64,000 bases of DNA from positions 17,498 through 81,497 of the forward strand of contig URLI01000004.1 in assembly GCA_900548585.1 (NCBI GenBank). Reading direction: 5' to 3'. The notes under the pieces are model-generated. The model was not told where the DNA came from and searched no databases. It saw only the letters and a list, made by a program, of their open reading frames with translations. A program made the position numbers and the translations under genes. Shown here piece after piece: positions 8,990 to 16,462 of this stretch. The first letter of the stretch is position 1; each line of letters opens with the position of its first letter. This DNA comes from an uncultured Prevotella sp. GTDB taxonomy: Bacteria > Bacteroidota > Bacteroidia > Bacteroidales > Bacteroidaceae.

Positions 8990-9910
8990 TCACGAAAGGA
9001 TTATCCCTGTGGAAACGAGAAGCCCGTATGCGAACATGTTGCGCGCCGTCTCGCCAAGGACGGCATTCAGCGCGGCTCCCTTGCCAATCCTCTTCATCTT
9101 CATGTAAGAACCGTGGTGCAGGAACAGGTAAGGGAAAGGAAGCCACGCAGCGACCACATACCCGTATGCCACGAACACTGCCCCGGCAAGGAAGGCCACA
9201 ATCCCGAGCGCGAGGTAGAGATGGCGGCTCGCCTGCTCCCCGAGGCGCACGCACAACGTGATTTTACCGGCGCGGCGGTCGTTGTCGATGTCGCGGTAAT
9301 TGTTCACCACGAGCAGCGTGTCTATCACCAGTCCGCAAGCAAGCGCGGCAACAATGACGCACACCGTCAGCCCGCGTGTCTCGACATAGTAAGTGGCACA
9401 CACCGGGACAAGCCCGAAAAACACGATGACAAGCACATCGCCCAGCCCGTGATAACTGAGGTGGGTGGTGTAAAGGAAGCAGAACGCCACACACACGGCA
9501 CCGACAAGCAGCATCCAGGCTCCTCCGTAGAAAATCAGAGGCAGCCCGATGAGGCAGGCCATTCCTGTGGCAAGCGCGATGGCAACGCGCATCGCACCGA
9601 CGCTCACCCACCCCTGCGCACACGCACGCTCCGGACCGAGGCGCGTCTCGTCGTCATTGCCACGCACGAAGTCGAAATAATCGTTGATGAAATTGGCGTC
9701 TATCTGCATGACAAATGCGAACAGCACGCACAGCAACGCCGGCAACACGGCGAAAGTGCCGGCAGCACGGAGGTCGGAATATGCCATCGCCAGGCCTATC
9801 ACCACCGGCACGGCAGCCCCCGAAAGCGTCTTTGGGCGCGCGGCGAGCAGCCATGCACGCGCCGAGTTCCTCACTATGTTATCTTCGCTCATTATCTTTT
9901 TCCGCGACAT
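8990..9910 (-). CDS. menA: 1,4-dihydroxy-2-naphthoate polyprenyltransferase
   Basis: A 306-residue multi-spanning UbiA-family prenyltransferase. The first Asp-rich motif is NDYFDFVRGNDD (76-87) and the second is NNYRDIDNDRRAGK, the pair that binds prenyl diphosphate and Mg. About eight or nine hydrophobic segments are visible. The second motif and the N-terminal ARPKTLSGAAVPV are typical of MenA, which makes demethylmenaquinone at the inner membrane. The start is MSRKK at 9910, though MSEDN at 9892 is possible. It is divergent from the HD-domain gene, with overlapping promoters. Confidence 0.93.
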   Translation of the reverse strand: MSRKKIMSEDNIVRNSARAWLLAARPKTLSGAAVPVVIGLAMAYSDLRAAGTFAVLPALLCVLFAFVMQIDANFINDYFDFVRGNDDETRLGPERACAQGWVSVGAMRVAIALATGMACLIGLPLIFYGGAWMLLVGAVCVAFCFLYTTHLSYHGLGDVLVIVFFGLVPVCATYYVETRGLTVCVIVAALACGLVIDTLLVVNNYRDIDNDRRAGKITLCVRLGEQASRHLYLALGIVAFLAGAVFVAYGYVVAAWLPFPYLFLHHGSYMKMKRIGKGAALNAVLGETARNMFAYGLLVSTGIILS

Positions 9911-9937
9911 GTAAAATGAAAATTGCCAATCGAAAGG

Positions 9938-9973
9938 TTTGCAAAATTAGACATAAATATGTAAATTTGCAAA
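9938..9973. promoter_or_regulatory. Interlocked divergent promoters, menA and HD gene
   Basis: Plus strand: TTTG (9938-9941), 20 bases, TAAATTTG (9962-9969). Minus strand: TTTG (9973-9970), 20 bases, TAATTTTG (9949-9942). The -33 of each promoter abuts the -7 of the other, so polymerase cannot occupy both at once. Confidence 0.75.
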
Positions 9974-9992
9974 AAATAAGACCTTTTTCGCC

Positions 9993-10631
9993 ATGGACAA
10001 CAACATAAGCCTCGACCTGATGGAATTCATAGAGAAGAACATCCTGCCGCGCTACGCCGCGTTTGACAAGGCGCACGGCATGGAGCACGTCACGGGGGTT
10101 GTGCGACGCTCGGTTGACATTGCACGCCGTCTGGGCGCGGAGCTTGACATGGCATACACCATAGCCGCATACCATGACCTCGGACTGTCAGGGCCACGCG
10201 CAATACACCACATAACGGGCGGCAAGATTCTCGCCGCAGACGCGCGTCTGAAACGATGGTTCCCGCCAGAGAAAATAAAGATCATGAAGGAAGCCGTGGA
10301 GGATCACCGTGCATCGGCAAGCCATGCGCCGCGCAGCATATACGGGAAAATCGTCGCCGAGGCCGACCGCGACCTAAACCCGGAAACGGTGATGCGCCGC
10401 GCCGTGCAGTTCGGCTTGTCAAACTATCCGGAACTCGACCGCGAAGGACAGTGGAAACGGTTCTGCGAACATCTTGGCAACAAGTATTCGCACAACGGAT
10501 ATATAAGACTGTGGATTCCCGGCTCGCCCAACGAAAAGAAGCTGAAAGAGTTAAGGGAAATGCTTGTTGACAAGGCACAACTGCGCAAGACATTCGACAG
10601 GCTGTTCGACGAGGAACATGGGTCTCAGTGA
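9993..10631 (+). CDS. HD domain phosphohydrolase
   Basis: A 212-residue HD-superfamily protein. Metal ligands are visible as the first histidine in FDKAHGMEHV (about 28-32), the HD pair in AAYHDLG (61-62), then EDHRAS and EADRDL. The family hydrolyses phosphate esters or nucleotides with a metal pair. The histidine order resembles the small YedJ-like HD proteins; the substrate is unknown. The start is just downstream of a strong TAAATTTG box. No partner gene in the neighbourhood hints at a pathway. Confidence 0.8.
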   Translation: MDNNISLDLMEFIEKNILPRYAAFDKAHGMEHVTGVVRRSVDIARRLGAELDMAYTIAAYHDLGLSGPRAIHHITGGKILAADARLKRWFPPEKIKIMKEAVEDHRASASHAPRSIYGKIVAEADRDLNPETVMRRAVQFGLSNYPELDREGQWKRFCEHLGNKYSHNGYIRLWIPGSPNEKKLKELREMLVDKAQLRKTFDRLFDEEHGSQ

Positions 10632-10702
10632 TGGCACGCGCGGCCATAGACACCAGTTTTCATGTCTGACGCGCCAATGCGCCTTAACGACATTGCTCGG
10701 TA

Positions 10703-10855
10703 TCAGGCTATGTATAAATAATAAACCGCACCGAGAACGACGACGATGACAGCCATCACCACCGCCTTTATCAGGCAACTCGCAACCTTCTTCATCATAT
10801 AGAGGGCTGCGACAAGCACTGCCAAGCCTAATATGTAAAACAGTAAATCACCCAT
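10703..10855 (-). CDS. Small membrane protein
   Basis: A 50-residue peptide starting MGDLLFYILGLAV and made almost wholly of two hydrophobic stretches around a short lysine-containing turn (MMKKVASCLIK). It would be a two-helix inner-membrane hairpin. No family is recognised. The start at 10855 avoids an upstream extension that lacks membrane character. It is separated from the RluA gene upstream by 60 bases. It could be a real small protein or chance; the clean hydrophobic pattern and lack of charged breaks favour the first. Confidence 0.5.
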   Translation of the reverse strand: MGDLLFYILGLAVLVAALYMMKKVASCLIKAVVMAVIVVVLGAVYYLYIA

Positions 10856-10915
10856 AGCAATAATTTTGTAGCAAGGTATTGGTATGCCGCCGACGTGCAT
10901 GGCACGGCACGCACG

Positions 10916-11830
10916 CTACCCATTCCTAAGTCCATTGATGAAAACATGTGGCACAGGCGTGGAGAACTCCATCCTCTCGCGCGTCACAGGATGATAGAAA
11001 CACAGCACGAAGGCATGTAGGCACAGCCGCCCCACGGGGTCGTCGCCGTTGCCGTATTTAATGTCGCCGCACACCGGATGTCCCATGTCGGCGGCATGGA
11101 CGCGTATCTGGTTCTTCCGTCCGGTCTCAAGGCGGAACTCGACGAGCGAGCGGCTTTCGCCCACATCAACCGTGTAGAAATGCGTCACGGCATATTTGCC
11201 GCCGTTGTCAACATTGGATGAATAGGTGACATACGCCCTGTTGTCCCTGAGCCAGCTGGCTATCGTGCCATGCTCCTGCTCCATGCGCCCGGAGAGCAAC
11301 GCGATGTAGCGGCGGTCATACACCGCCTCCTGCCAGTTCCTCTCGAGCGCCAACTCCGTCTGCATGTCCTTGGCATATATCATGAGGCCGCTCGTGTCGC
11401 GGTCGAGGCGGTGCACCACATGCGCCGTGCAACGCTGGTGTGACTTGTGGAAATAGTCGTCGAGCACCGTCTTAACGTTCAGCGACGAGTGGCCTGCGGC
11501 CATGGAGAGGATTCCCACGGCTTTGTCAATCACCACGATATACTGGTCTTCATACACAATCTTCATGTGACGGCTGCGAAATATATTGAGATTGCGCTTG
11601 GTGTTGCTCACCGAAACGCGCATGCCAGGCCTCAGCAAGTAGTCGAACTGAGTGACACATGTCTTACCGACAAGCACTCCGTGGCCTTGCAGCGTGGCCT
11701 TTATCTTGGACCTGCTCTGCCCCTTCACGTTATCAAGAAGGAACTCCAGCAACGGCTGCTCGCGCCCTACGTCAAACACCGTGTAATCTCCCTTGCGGTC
11801 TATAACTTTCCTTTTCCTTTCCATATACAT
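10916..11830 (-). CDS. RluA-family pseudouridine synthase
   Basis: A 304-residue RNA pseudouridine synthase. An S4-like N-terminal segment (residues 25-75) precedes the catalytic domain with HRLDRDTSG, whose aspartate is the nucleophile in this family. GRKNQIRVHAADMGHP matches the second conserved RluA motif. The target, tRNA or rRNA, is not predictable. The initiator could be the first or third codon (11830 or 11824). Confidence 0.9.
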   Translation of the reverse strand: MYMERKRKVIDRKGDYTVFDVGREQPLLEFLLDNVKGQSRSKIKATLQGHGVLVGKTCVTQFDYLLRPGMRVSVSNTKRNLNIFRSRHMKIVYEDQYIVVIDKAVGILSMAAGHSSLNVKTVLDDYFHKSHQRCTAHVVHRLDRDTSGLMIYAKDMQTELALERNWQEAVYDRRYIALLSGRMEQEHGTIASWLRDNRAYVTYSSNVDNGGKYAVTHFYTVDVGESRSLVEFRLETGRKNQIRVHAADMGHPVCGDIKYGNGDDPVGRLCLHAFVLCFYHPVTRERMEFSTPVPHVFINGLRNG

Positions 11831-12216
11831 TAAAAAAACATGGCTGCTTTTTCACATTTGCCCTGCAAAGTTACCTCTTTTCCGCAAACCAGCAAACAAT
11901 TTGCCGTCATTTGCGACCATGTAAGGCAACAACATTGCTATAATCCGAAAAACAGAGAGGCAAGCAATCTATTAAAAAGTGTTATAACGACACGGGACAT
12001 AAGAAAAAGACGGGAAAAAAGGGGCGCGGTAAAAAAAAAAGTAGTAACTTTACACGCAAATTGAGATATTAACCGAATAATCTGTTATAATGACGAAAAA
12101 CAACGGCTGTTCTATAATATTGAATTATTGTGAAACGTCGGGGATGGACAGTCTGTGCGACTGTCCAGAAGTCACTCGTGCAGGAAAGAAATACAACAAA
12201 ACAATTAAACAACAAT
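11831..12216. other. Spacer and leader upstream of transketolase
   Basis: 386 bases without a gene. A TAACTTTA box around 12043-12050 is a near match to the -7 element. The stretch 12145-12167 forms a 9-base stem with a 5-base loop (TGGACAGTC / GACTGTCCA) about 50 bases before the transketolase start. No known riboswitch consensus is recognised. Confidence 0.45.
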
Positions 12217-14229
12217 ATGAACGATAAGAAACTGATGACCAGGGCTGCCGACAATATCCGCATACTGGCGGCATCAATGGTTGAAAAAGCCAAGTCGGGA
12301 CACCCCGGAGGGGCGATGGGCGGCGCCGATTTCATCAACGTGCTGTTCTCGGAATTCCTCGTCTATGACCCGGAAAGACCGGAATGGGAGGGGCGCGACC
12401 GCTTCTTCCTCGACCCAGGGCACATGTCGCCTATGCTTTACTCGGCACTGGCAATGCAGGGGAAATTCACGATTGACGAACTGAAGCAGTTCCGCCAGTG
12501 GGGCTCACCCACACCGGGACACCCTGAACGGGACGTGAAGCGCGGCATCGAGAACACCTCGGGACCGCTCGGACAGGGGCACGCATTCGCCGCAGGAGCA
12601 GCAGTGGCAGAGAAATTCCTCGAGGCACGGCTCGGCAACACGCCCATGCAGCACAAGATTTACGCATACATCTCCGACGGAGGCATACAAGAGGAAATCT
12701 CGCAAGGCGCGGGACGCATAGCCGGGGTATTGGGACTGAACAACCTGATAATGTTCTTCGACTCGAACGACGTGCAGCTTTCAACCTACACCAAGGCGGT
12801 GATTGATGAGGACACGGCGGCAAAGTACAGGGCATGGGGATGGAACGTGATGACCATAAACGGAAATGACGCGGACGAAATACGCAAGGCCCTGAAAGCA
12901 GCACAGGAGGAGAAGAGCCGCCCGACGCTCATCATCGGAAAGACCATAATGGGCAAGGGAGCGCGGCGTGACGACGGTACGAGCTACGAGGCGTGCGTAA
13001 AAACACACGGATCGCCACTCGGCGGAGAGGCTTATATCAACACGATTAAAAACCTCGGGGCAGACCCGGACAACCCGTTCGTCATCTTCCCGGAAGTGCA
13101 GAAACTGTATGCAGCGCGCCGCGAGGAACTGAAAAGTATTGTCGCCAAAAGGCATGCTGCGGAGGAGGCATGGGCAAAGGCCAACCCGGAAAAGGCGAGA
13201 CTGATGAAGGAATGGTTCAGCGGGAAAGCGCCGAAGGTTGACTGGAGCGGCTGCGTGCAGAAGGAAGGAGTTGCAACACGCGCCGCAAGCGCGACGTGCC
13301 TCGGAATACTGGCAGAGCAAGTGGGCAACATGGTTTGCGCAAGCGCCGACCTGTCAAACTCTGACAAGACCGACGGCTTCCTTAAAAAGACAAAGTCAAT
13401 GCAGAAAGGCGACTTCGAAGGAGCATTCTTCCAGGCAGGAGTGGCAGAACTGACAATGGCGTGCATGTGCATAGGAATGTATCTGCACGGCGGCGTGATA
13501 CCAGCCTGCGGAACGTTCTTCGTGTTCTCCGACTATATGAAACCCGCAGTCCGCATGGCAGCACTGATGCGCGTGCCAATAAAGTTCATCTGGTCGCATG
13601 ACGCTTTCCGCGTCGGCGAGGACGGACCGACACACGAGCCGGTGGAGCAGGAAGCGCAGATACGCCTGATGGAAAAACTGAAAAACCATGCCGGGAAGGA
13701 CTCCGTGCGCGTGTTCCGACCCGCCGATGCCGACGAGACAACGGTGTGCTGGGCGATGGCAATGGAAAACAACGACACCCCGACGGCTCTCATCCTTTCA
13801 AGGCAGAACATCGACAAACTGCCAGAAGGCAACGACTATGAGCAGGCACGCAAGGGGGCATACATAGTCGCAGGCAGCGACGAACAGTTCGACGTGATAC
13901 TCCTTGCCGACGGTTCAGAGGTAAGCACGCTCGTCGCAGGGGCGGAGTTGCTGCGCAAGGACGGCGTGAAAGTGCGCATAGTGAGCGTTCCGTCGGAAGG
14001 ACTGTTCCGCAGCCAGGGCAAGGAATACCAGGAGAGAATACTGCCCACAGGAGCCAAGATATTCGGGCTGACAGCGGGACTGCCCGTAACACTCGAAGGA
14101 CTCGTGGGGGCAAACGGCAAGGTGTTCGGCATGCCAAGTTTCGGCTTCTCTGCACCATACAAGGTTCTCGACGAGAAACTCGGCTACACGGCGGAGAACG
14201 TATACAATCAAGTGAAATCAATGTTATAA
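12217..14229 (+). CDS. tkt: Transketolase
   Basis: A 670-residue full-length transketolase of the pentose phosphate pathway. Thiamine-diphosphate and sugar-phosphate contacts are visible as HPGGAMGGADF near residue 25, GHMSPMLYS, SGPLGQGHA, and SDGGIQEEISQGAGRIAG with NDVQLS, the Mg-TPP motif. The central pyrimidine domain has GVAELTMACMCIGMYLHGG, and SHDAFRVGEDGPTHEPVEQ is the phosphate-binding loop. The start at 12217 (MNDKKLMTRAADNIR) matches the family; a 29-codon upstream extension is discarded. rpiB follows 86 bases later, so two pentose phosphate enzymes probably share a transcript. Confidence 0.96.
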   Translation: MNDKKLMTRAADNIRILAASMVEKAKSGHPGGAMGGADFINVLFSEFLVYDPERPEWEGRDRFFLDPGHMSPMLYSALAMQGKFTIDELKQFRQWGSPTPGHPERDVKRGIENTSGPLGQGHAFAAGAAVAEKFLEARLGNTPMQHKIYAYISDGGIQEEISQGAGRIAGVLGLNNLIMFFDSNDVQLSTYTKAVIDEDTAAKYRAWGWNVMTINGNDADEIRKALKAAQEEKSRPTLIIGKTIMGKGARRDDGTSYEACVKTHGSPLGGEAYINTIKNLGADPDNPFVIFPEVQKLYAARREELKSIVAKRHAAEEAWAKANPEKARLMKEWFSGKAPKVDWSGCVQKEGVATRAASATCLGILAEQVGNMVCASADLSNSDKTDGFLKKTKSMQKGDFEGAFFQAGVAELTMACMCIGMYLHGGVIPACGTFFVFSDYMKPAVRMAALMRVPIKFIWSHDAFRVGEDGPTHEPVEQEAQIRLMEKLKNHAGKDSVRVFRPADADETTVCWAMAMENNDTPTALILSRQNIDKLPEGNDYEQARKGAYIVAGSDEQFDVILLADGSEVSTLVAGAELLRKDGVKVRIVSVPSEGLFRSQGKEYQERILPTGAKIFGLTAGLPVTLEGLVGANGKVFGMPSFGFSAPYKVLDEKLGYTAENVYNQVKSML

Positions 14230-14315
14230 AAAACCACCCGAAACCAGAAGCCTTGCGGGGCATACACAACGATTGTCCCGCAGGGCGTAAGGCAGAGGAT
14301 AAAAAACTGAATATT

Positions 14316-14759
14316 ATGGAAGTAAAGACAGTAGGCATTGCCTGCGACCACGCAGGCTATCCCCTCAAGCAGTTTGTAATGCAGTATCTTGAGGAAAAGG
14401 GCTATCCAGTGAAGGACTACGGAACATGGAGCGACGCTTCGGTTGACTACCCCGACTATGCCCACGAGCTTGCAAAGGGCATCGAGAGTGGCGATATTTA
14501 TCCAGGCATAGCGATTTGCGGAAGCGGACAGGGCATGGCAATGACGCTCAACAAACACCAGTGCATACGCGCAGGAGTTTGCTGGAGCGCAGAAATCGGA
14601 CAGCTCATACGCCAGCACAACGACGCAAACGTGCTCGTGATGCCAGGCCGCTTCGTTGACAACAACACGGCACGCGACATCATGGACAAGTTCTTCTCTG
14701 TTCCATTCGAGGGCGGACGCCACGCACGCCGCGTGGAGAAAATCCCCGTGAAGGAATAA
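14316..14759 (+). CDS. rpiB: Ribose-5-phosphate isomerase B
   Basis: A 147-residue RpiB/LacAB-family isomerase interconverting ribose 5-phosphate and ribulose 5-phosphate. The N-terminal VGIACDHAGYPLKQ and the central GIAICGSGQGMAMTLNK, with the catalytic cysteine in ICGSGQG, are diagnostic. It lies directly after transketolase, which shares the pathway. The start at 14316 follows the family; an in-frame extension to 14253 is discarded. Confidence 0.95.
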   Translation: MEVKTVGIACDHAGYPLKQFVMQYLEEKGYPVKDYGTWSDASVDYPDYAHELAKGIESGDIYPGIAICGSGQGMAMTLNKHQCIRAGVCWSAEIGQLIRQHNDANVLVMPGRFVDNNTARDIMDKFFSVPFEGGRHARRVEKIPVKE

Positions 14760-14772
14760 CATGGCATACGAG

Positions 14773-14832
14773 ATTTACCGGAAACAAAAGAATGGATGGC
14801 ACAACGCCCCATATCCTTTGCTTCCGGTAAAT
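14773..14832. terminator. Inverted repeat after rpiB
   Basis: ATTTACCGGAA (14773-14783) and TTCCGGTAAAT (14822-14832) are perfect 11-base inverted arms with a 38-base interior. It lies just after rpiB and is probably an attenuating or terminating structure. No T run follows, so function is uncertain. Confidence 0.45.
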
Positions 14833-14900
14833 ACAGAACCGTAACCAGACACACAATTATTTGGACACATTAATACAATTAGTTAAAAACGAGAGGCACT

Positions 14901-15734
14901 ATGAAAAAGAAAATCACAACACTGGCTGCAATGCTCGCACTGTGCATATCGACATCATTGGGACAGACAACAGTCATACCGGAACCAACAGTGATGGACG
15001 AACCTGCATGGAACGGAAAGGTGATAACAGGCAAGAGGGCTAAGACAATAACCCTGAAAAGACAGAGAATAAGGCAAATTGAACCTACAATAGACTGGGA
15101 CGGGTGGCTTGAAGAAAAAGGAGTCAGAAAAACACGATACTTGTCTGGCGAGCATCCGGAATACGCTCCGGAGGAATACAACGGGCAGAAAGTCCGGGGG
15201 TGGCTGTCGTTCGATGACTGCGACATAATAATCTACGGAAACAAATACGACACCGACAAGACATTCATGATAATAGCAGACCCCACGAGCGGAGAGGTGG
15301 AGCACTGCATTGACTTCTCAAAATGGGCGTATCCAGAAAAAGTGCCCGTAAACAACAGGGATTTCGTGCGTATGGAAATATTCAATGCCATTGTGGAAAA
15401 CGGAATATTATATGTAGGATACAGACACTACACATACGCAAGTTCCTCATACGGACAGAACGCATACATAACAGCCATCGACCTTTCGACAATGGAACAA
15501 CTGTGGACCACCAAACCACTCACCTGCGGCTCCACGTTCGTGATAATAGGCAACTCCATAGTATGCGGCTACGGCTTCACCGACGAACCAGACTTCATGT
15601 ATGTGATAGACAAGACATCCGGGATGCGCAGGCAGACGCTAAAAGTGCCAAACGCACCGGAAGAAGTGGTGGTGAAAGGAAAACAAATCCTGGTCAGGAC
15701 ATACAGTTACGACATAACATACTCCTACCAATAA
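14901..15734 (+). CDS. Secreted beta-propeller-like protein, unknown function
   Basis: A 277-residue protein with a signal peptide (MKKKITTLAAMLALCISTSLGQ), so exported. From about residue 95 it shows repeated blade-like stretches: IADPTSGEVEHCIDF, AIDLSTMEQLWTTKP and VIDKTSGMRRQTLKVP. They resemble PQQ/WD-type beta-propeller repeats, although only three or four are evident, fewer than a full propeller. I do not recognise the family. It lies alone between rpiB and HU, with its own spacing. Confidence 0.6.
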   Translation: MKKKITTLAAMLALCISTSLGQTTVIPEPTVMDEPAWNGKVITGKRAKTITLKRQRIRQIEPTIDWDGWLEEKGVRKTRYLSGEHPEYAPEEYNGQKVRGWLSFDDCDIIIYGNKYDTDKTFMIIADPTSGEVEHCIDFSKWAYPEKVPVNNRDFVRMEIFNAIVENGILYVGYRHYTYASSSYGQNAYITAIDLSTMEQLWTTKPLTCGSTFVIIGNSIVCGYGFTDEPDFMYVIDKTSGMRRQTLKVPNAPEEVVVKGKQILVRTYSYDITYSYQ

Positions 15735-15819
15735 AGGGAAACGTGCAAGCAAAATCCGCGCAACGCCACATTTTAAGAAAAAAAAAGAGGAAAGATTTTT
15801 TTATAACGCGGAAAAACCG

Positions 15820-15827
15820 TATCTTTG
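15820..15827 (+). promoter_or_regulatory. -7 box for the HU gene
   Basis: TATCTTTG matches the Bacteroidota -7 consensus and lies about 100 bases before the HU ATG, giving a leader of roughly 95 bases. Confidence 0.6.
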
Positions 15828-15928
15828 CAACCGCTTTAAATTCAGCAAGCAATAAAGATTTGCTGATAATCAAGAGATTAATTTACAGGAAGAAACGAAT
15901 TACAGATTATCATTTAACAAATATAAAG

Positions 15929-16228
15929 ATGACAAAGGCAAACATAATAGATGAGATAGTTAACCAGACAGGCATTGCCCGGAAAGACGTATCTGCTACG
16001 GTTGAAGCCTTCATGGACGCGATCAAGAGCAGTCTGATCGACAGGAAAGAGAACGTTTACCTGCGTGGGTTCGGAAGCTTCATAGTTAAGCACCGCGCAG
16101 AAAAAACAGCAAGGAACATATCGAAGAACACCACAATAGTCATCCCCGCGCACGACTTCCCCGATTTCAAGCCGGCAAAGAGTTTCGTGGCAAGGATGAA
16201 AGGCGAGGACTTCGAGGTGGAAGGCTGA
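15929..16228 (+). CDS. HU/IHF family DNA-binding protein
   Basis: A 99-residue nucleoid protein. MTKANIIDEIVNQTGI opens the helical dimerisation part, and RGFGSFIVKHRAEKTARN is the hallmark GFG segment leading into the beta arm; the C-terminal FKPAKSF is also typical. It bends and packages DNA as a dimer. The start at 15929 is where homology begins; a long upstream in-frame extension from 15323 overlaps the preceding gene and is rejected. The ATG sits far downstream of a -7 box at 15820. Confidence 0.93.
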   Translation: MTKANIIDEIVNQTGIARKDVSATVEAFMDAIKSSLIDRKENVYLRGFGSFIVKHRAEKTARNISKNTTIVIPAHDFPDFKPAKSFVARMKGEDFEVEG

Positions 16229-16266
16229 ACGGCAAACCTATTAATTAACATATAAATATTAACATT

Positions 16267-16356
16267 ATGCCTAACGGAAAGAAAAAGAAGGGCCACAAGA
16301 TGGCGACCCACAAGCGTAAGAAAAGACTGAGAAAGAATCGTCATAAGAGCAAGTAA
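16267..16356 (+). CDS. COX24/AURKAIP1-domain small ribosomal-type protein
   Basis: A 29-residue, extremely basic peptide: MPNGKKKKGHK, then MATHKRKKRLRKNRHKSK. The second half is the COX24/AURKAIP1 signature (KRKKR...KNRHK) seen in mitochondrial mS38 and in tiny bacterial ribosomal proteins, and near-identical short proteins are annotated across Bacteroidota. It probably binds the small ribosomal subunit; that is inference from the family. It is placed 38 bases after the HU gene and 106 before RNase G, and a hairpin overlaps its stop codon. Confidence 0.85.
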   Translation: MPNGKKKKGHKMATHKRKKRLRKNRHKSK

Positions 16357-16373
16357 CCAAACTTGCTCTTATG
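16342..16373 (+). other. Hairpin overlapping the COX24-like stop codon
   Basis: CATAAGAGCAAGT and ACTTGCTCTTATG are perfect 13-base arms with a 6-base loop. The left arm is the last codons of the COX24-like gene and the loop holds the end of its stop codon. No T run follows, so a processing or 3'-end stabilising element is more likely than a terminator. Confidence 0.6.
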
Positions 16374-16462
16374 CTTAGACCACCCCTCCAAATGACTGAG
16401 GCGCGGCATGCAGCGGCAAGAAACTGCAAGCGCCAAATCACGGGGGACAAAAAGACAAGGAA

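Noticed and set aside
8909..9919. 336-codon plus-strand frame
   Set aside because: It is antisense to menA, has no membrane or domain pattern and no promoter.
15323..15928. Upstream extension of the HU frame
   Set aside because: It overlaps the preceding secreted protein gene and the HU promoter; HU homology begins at 15929.
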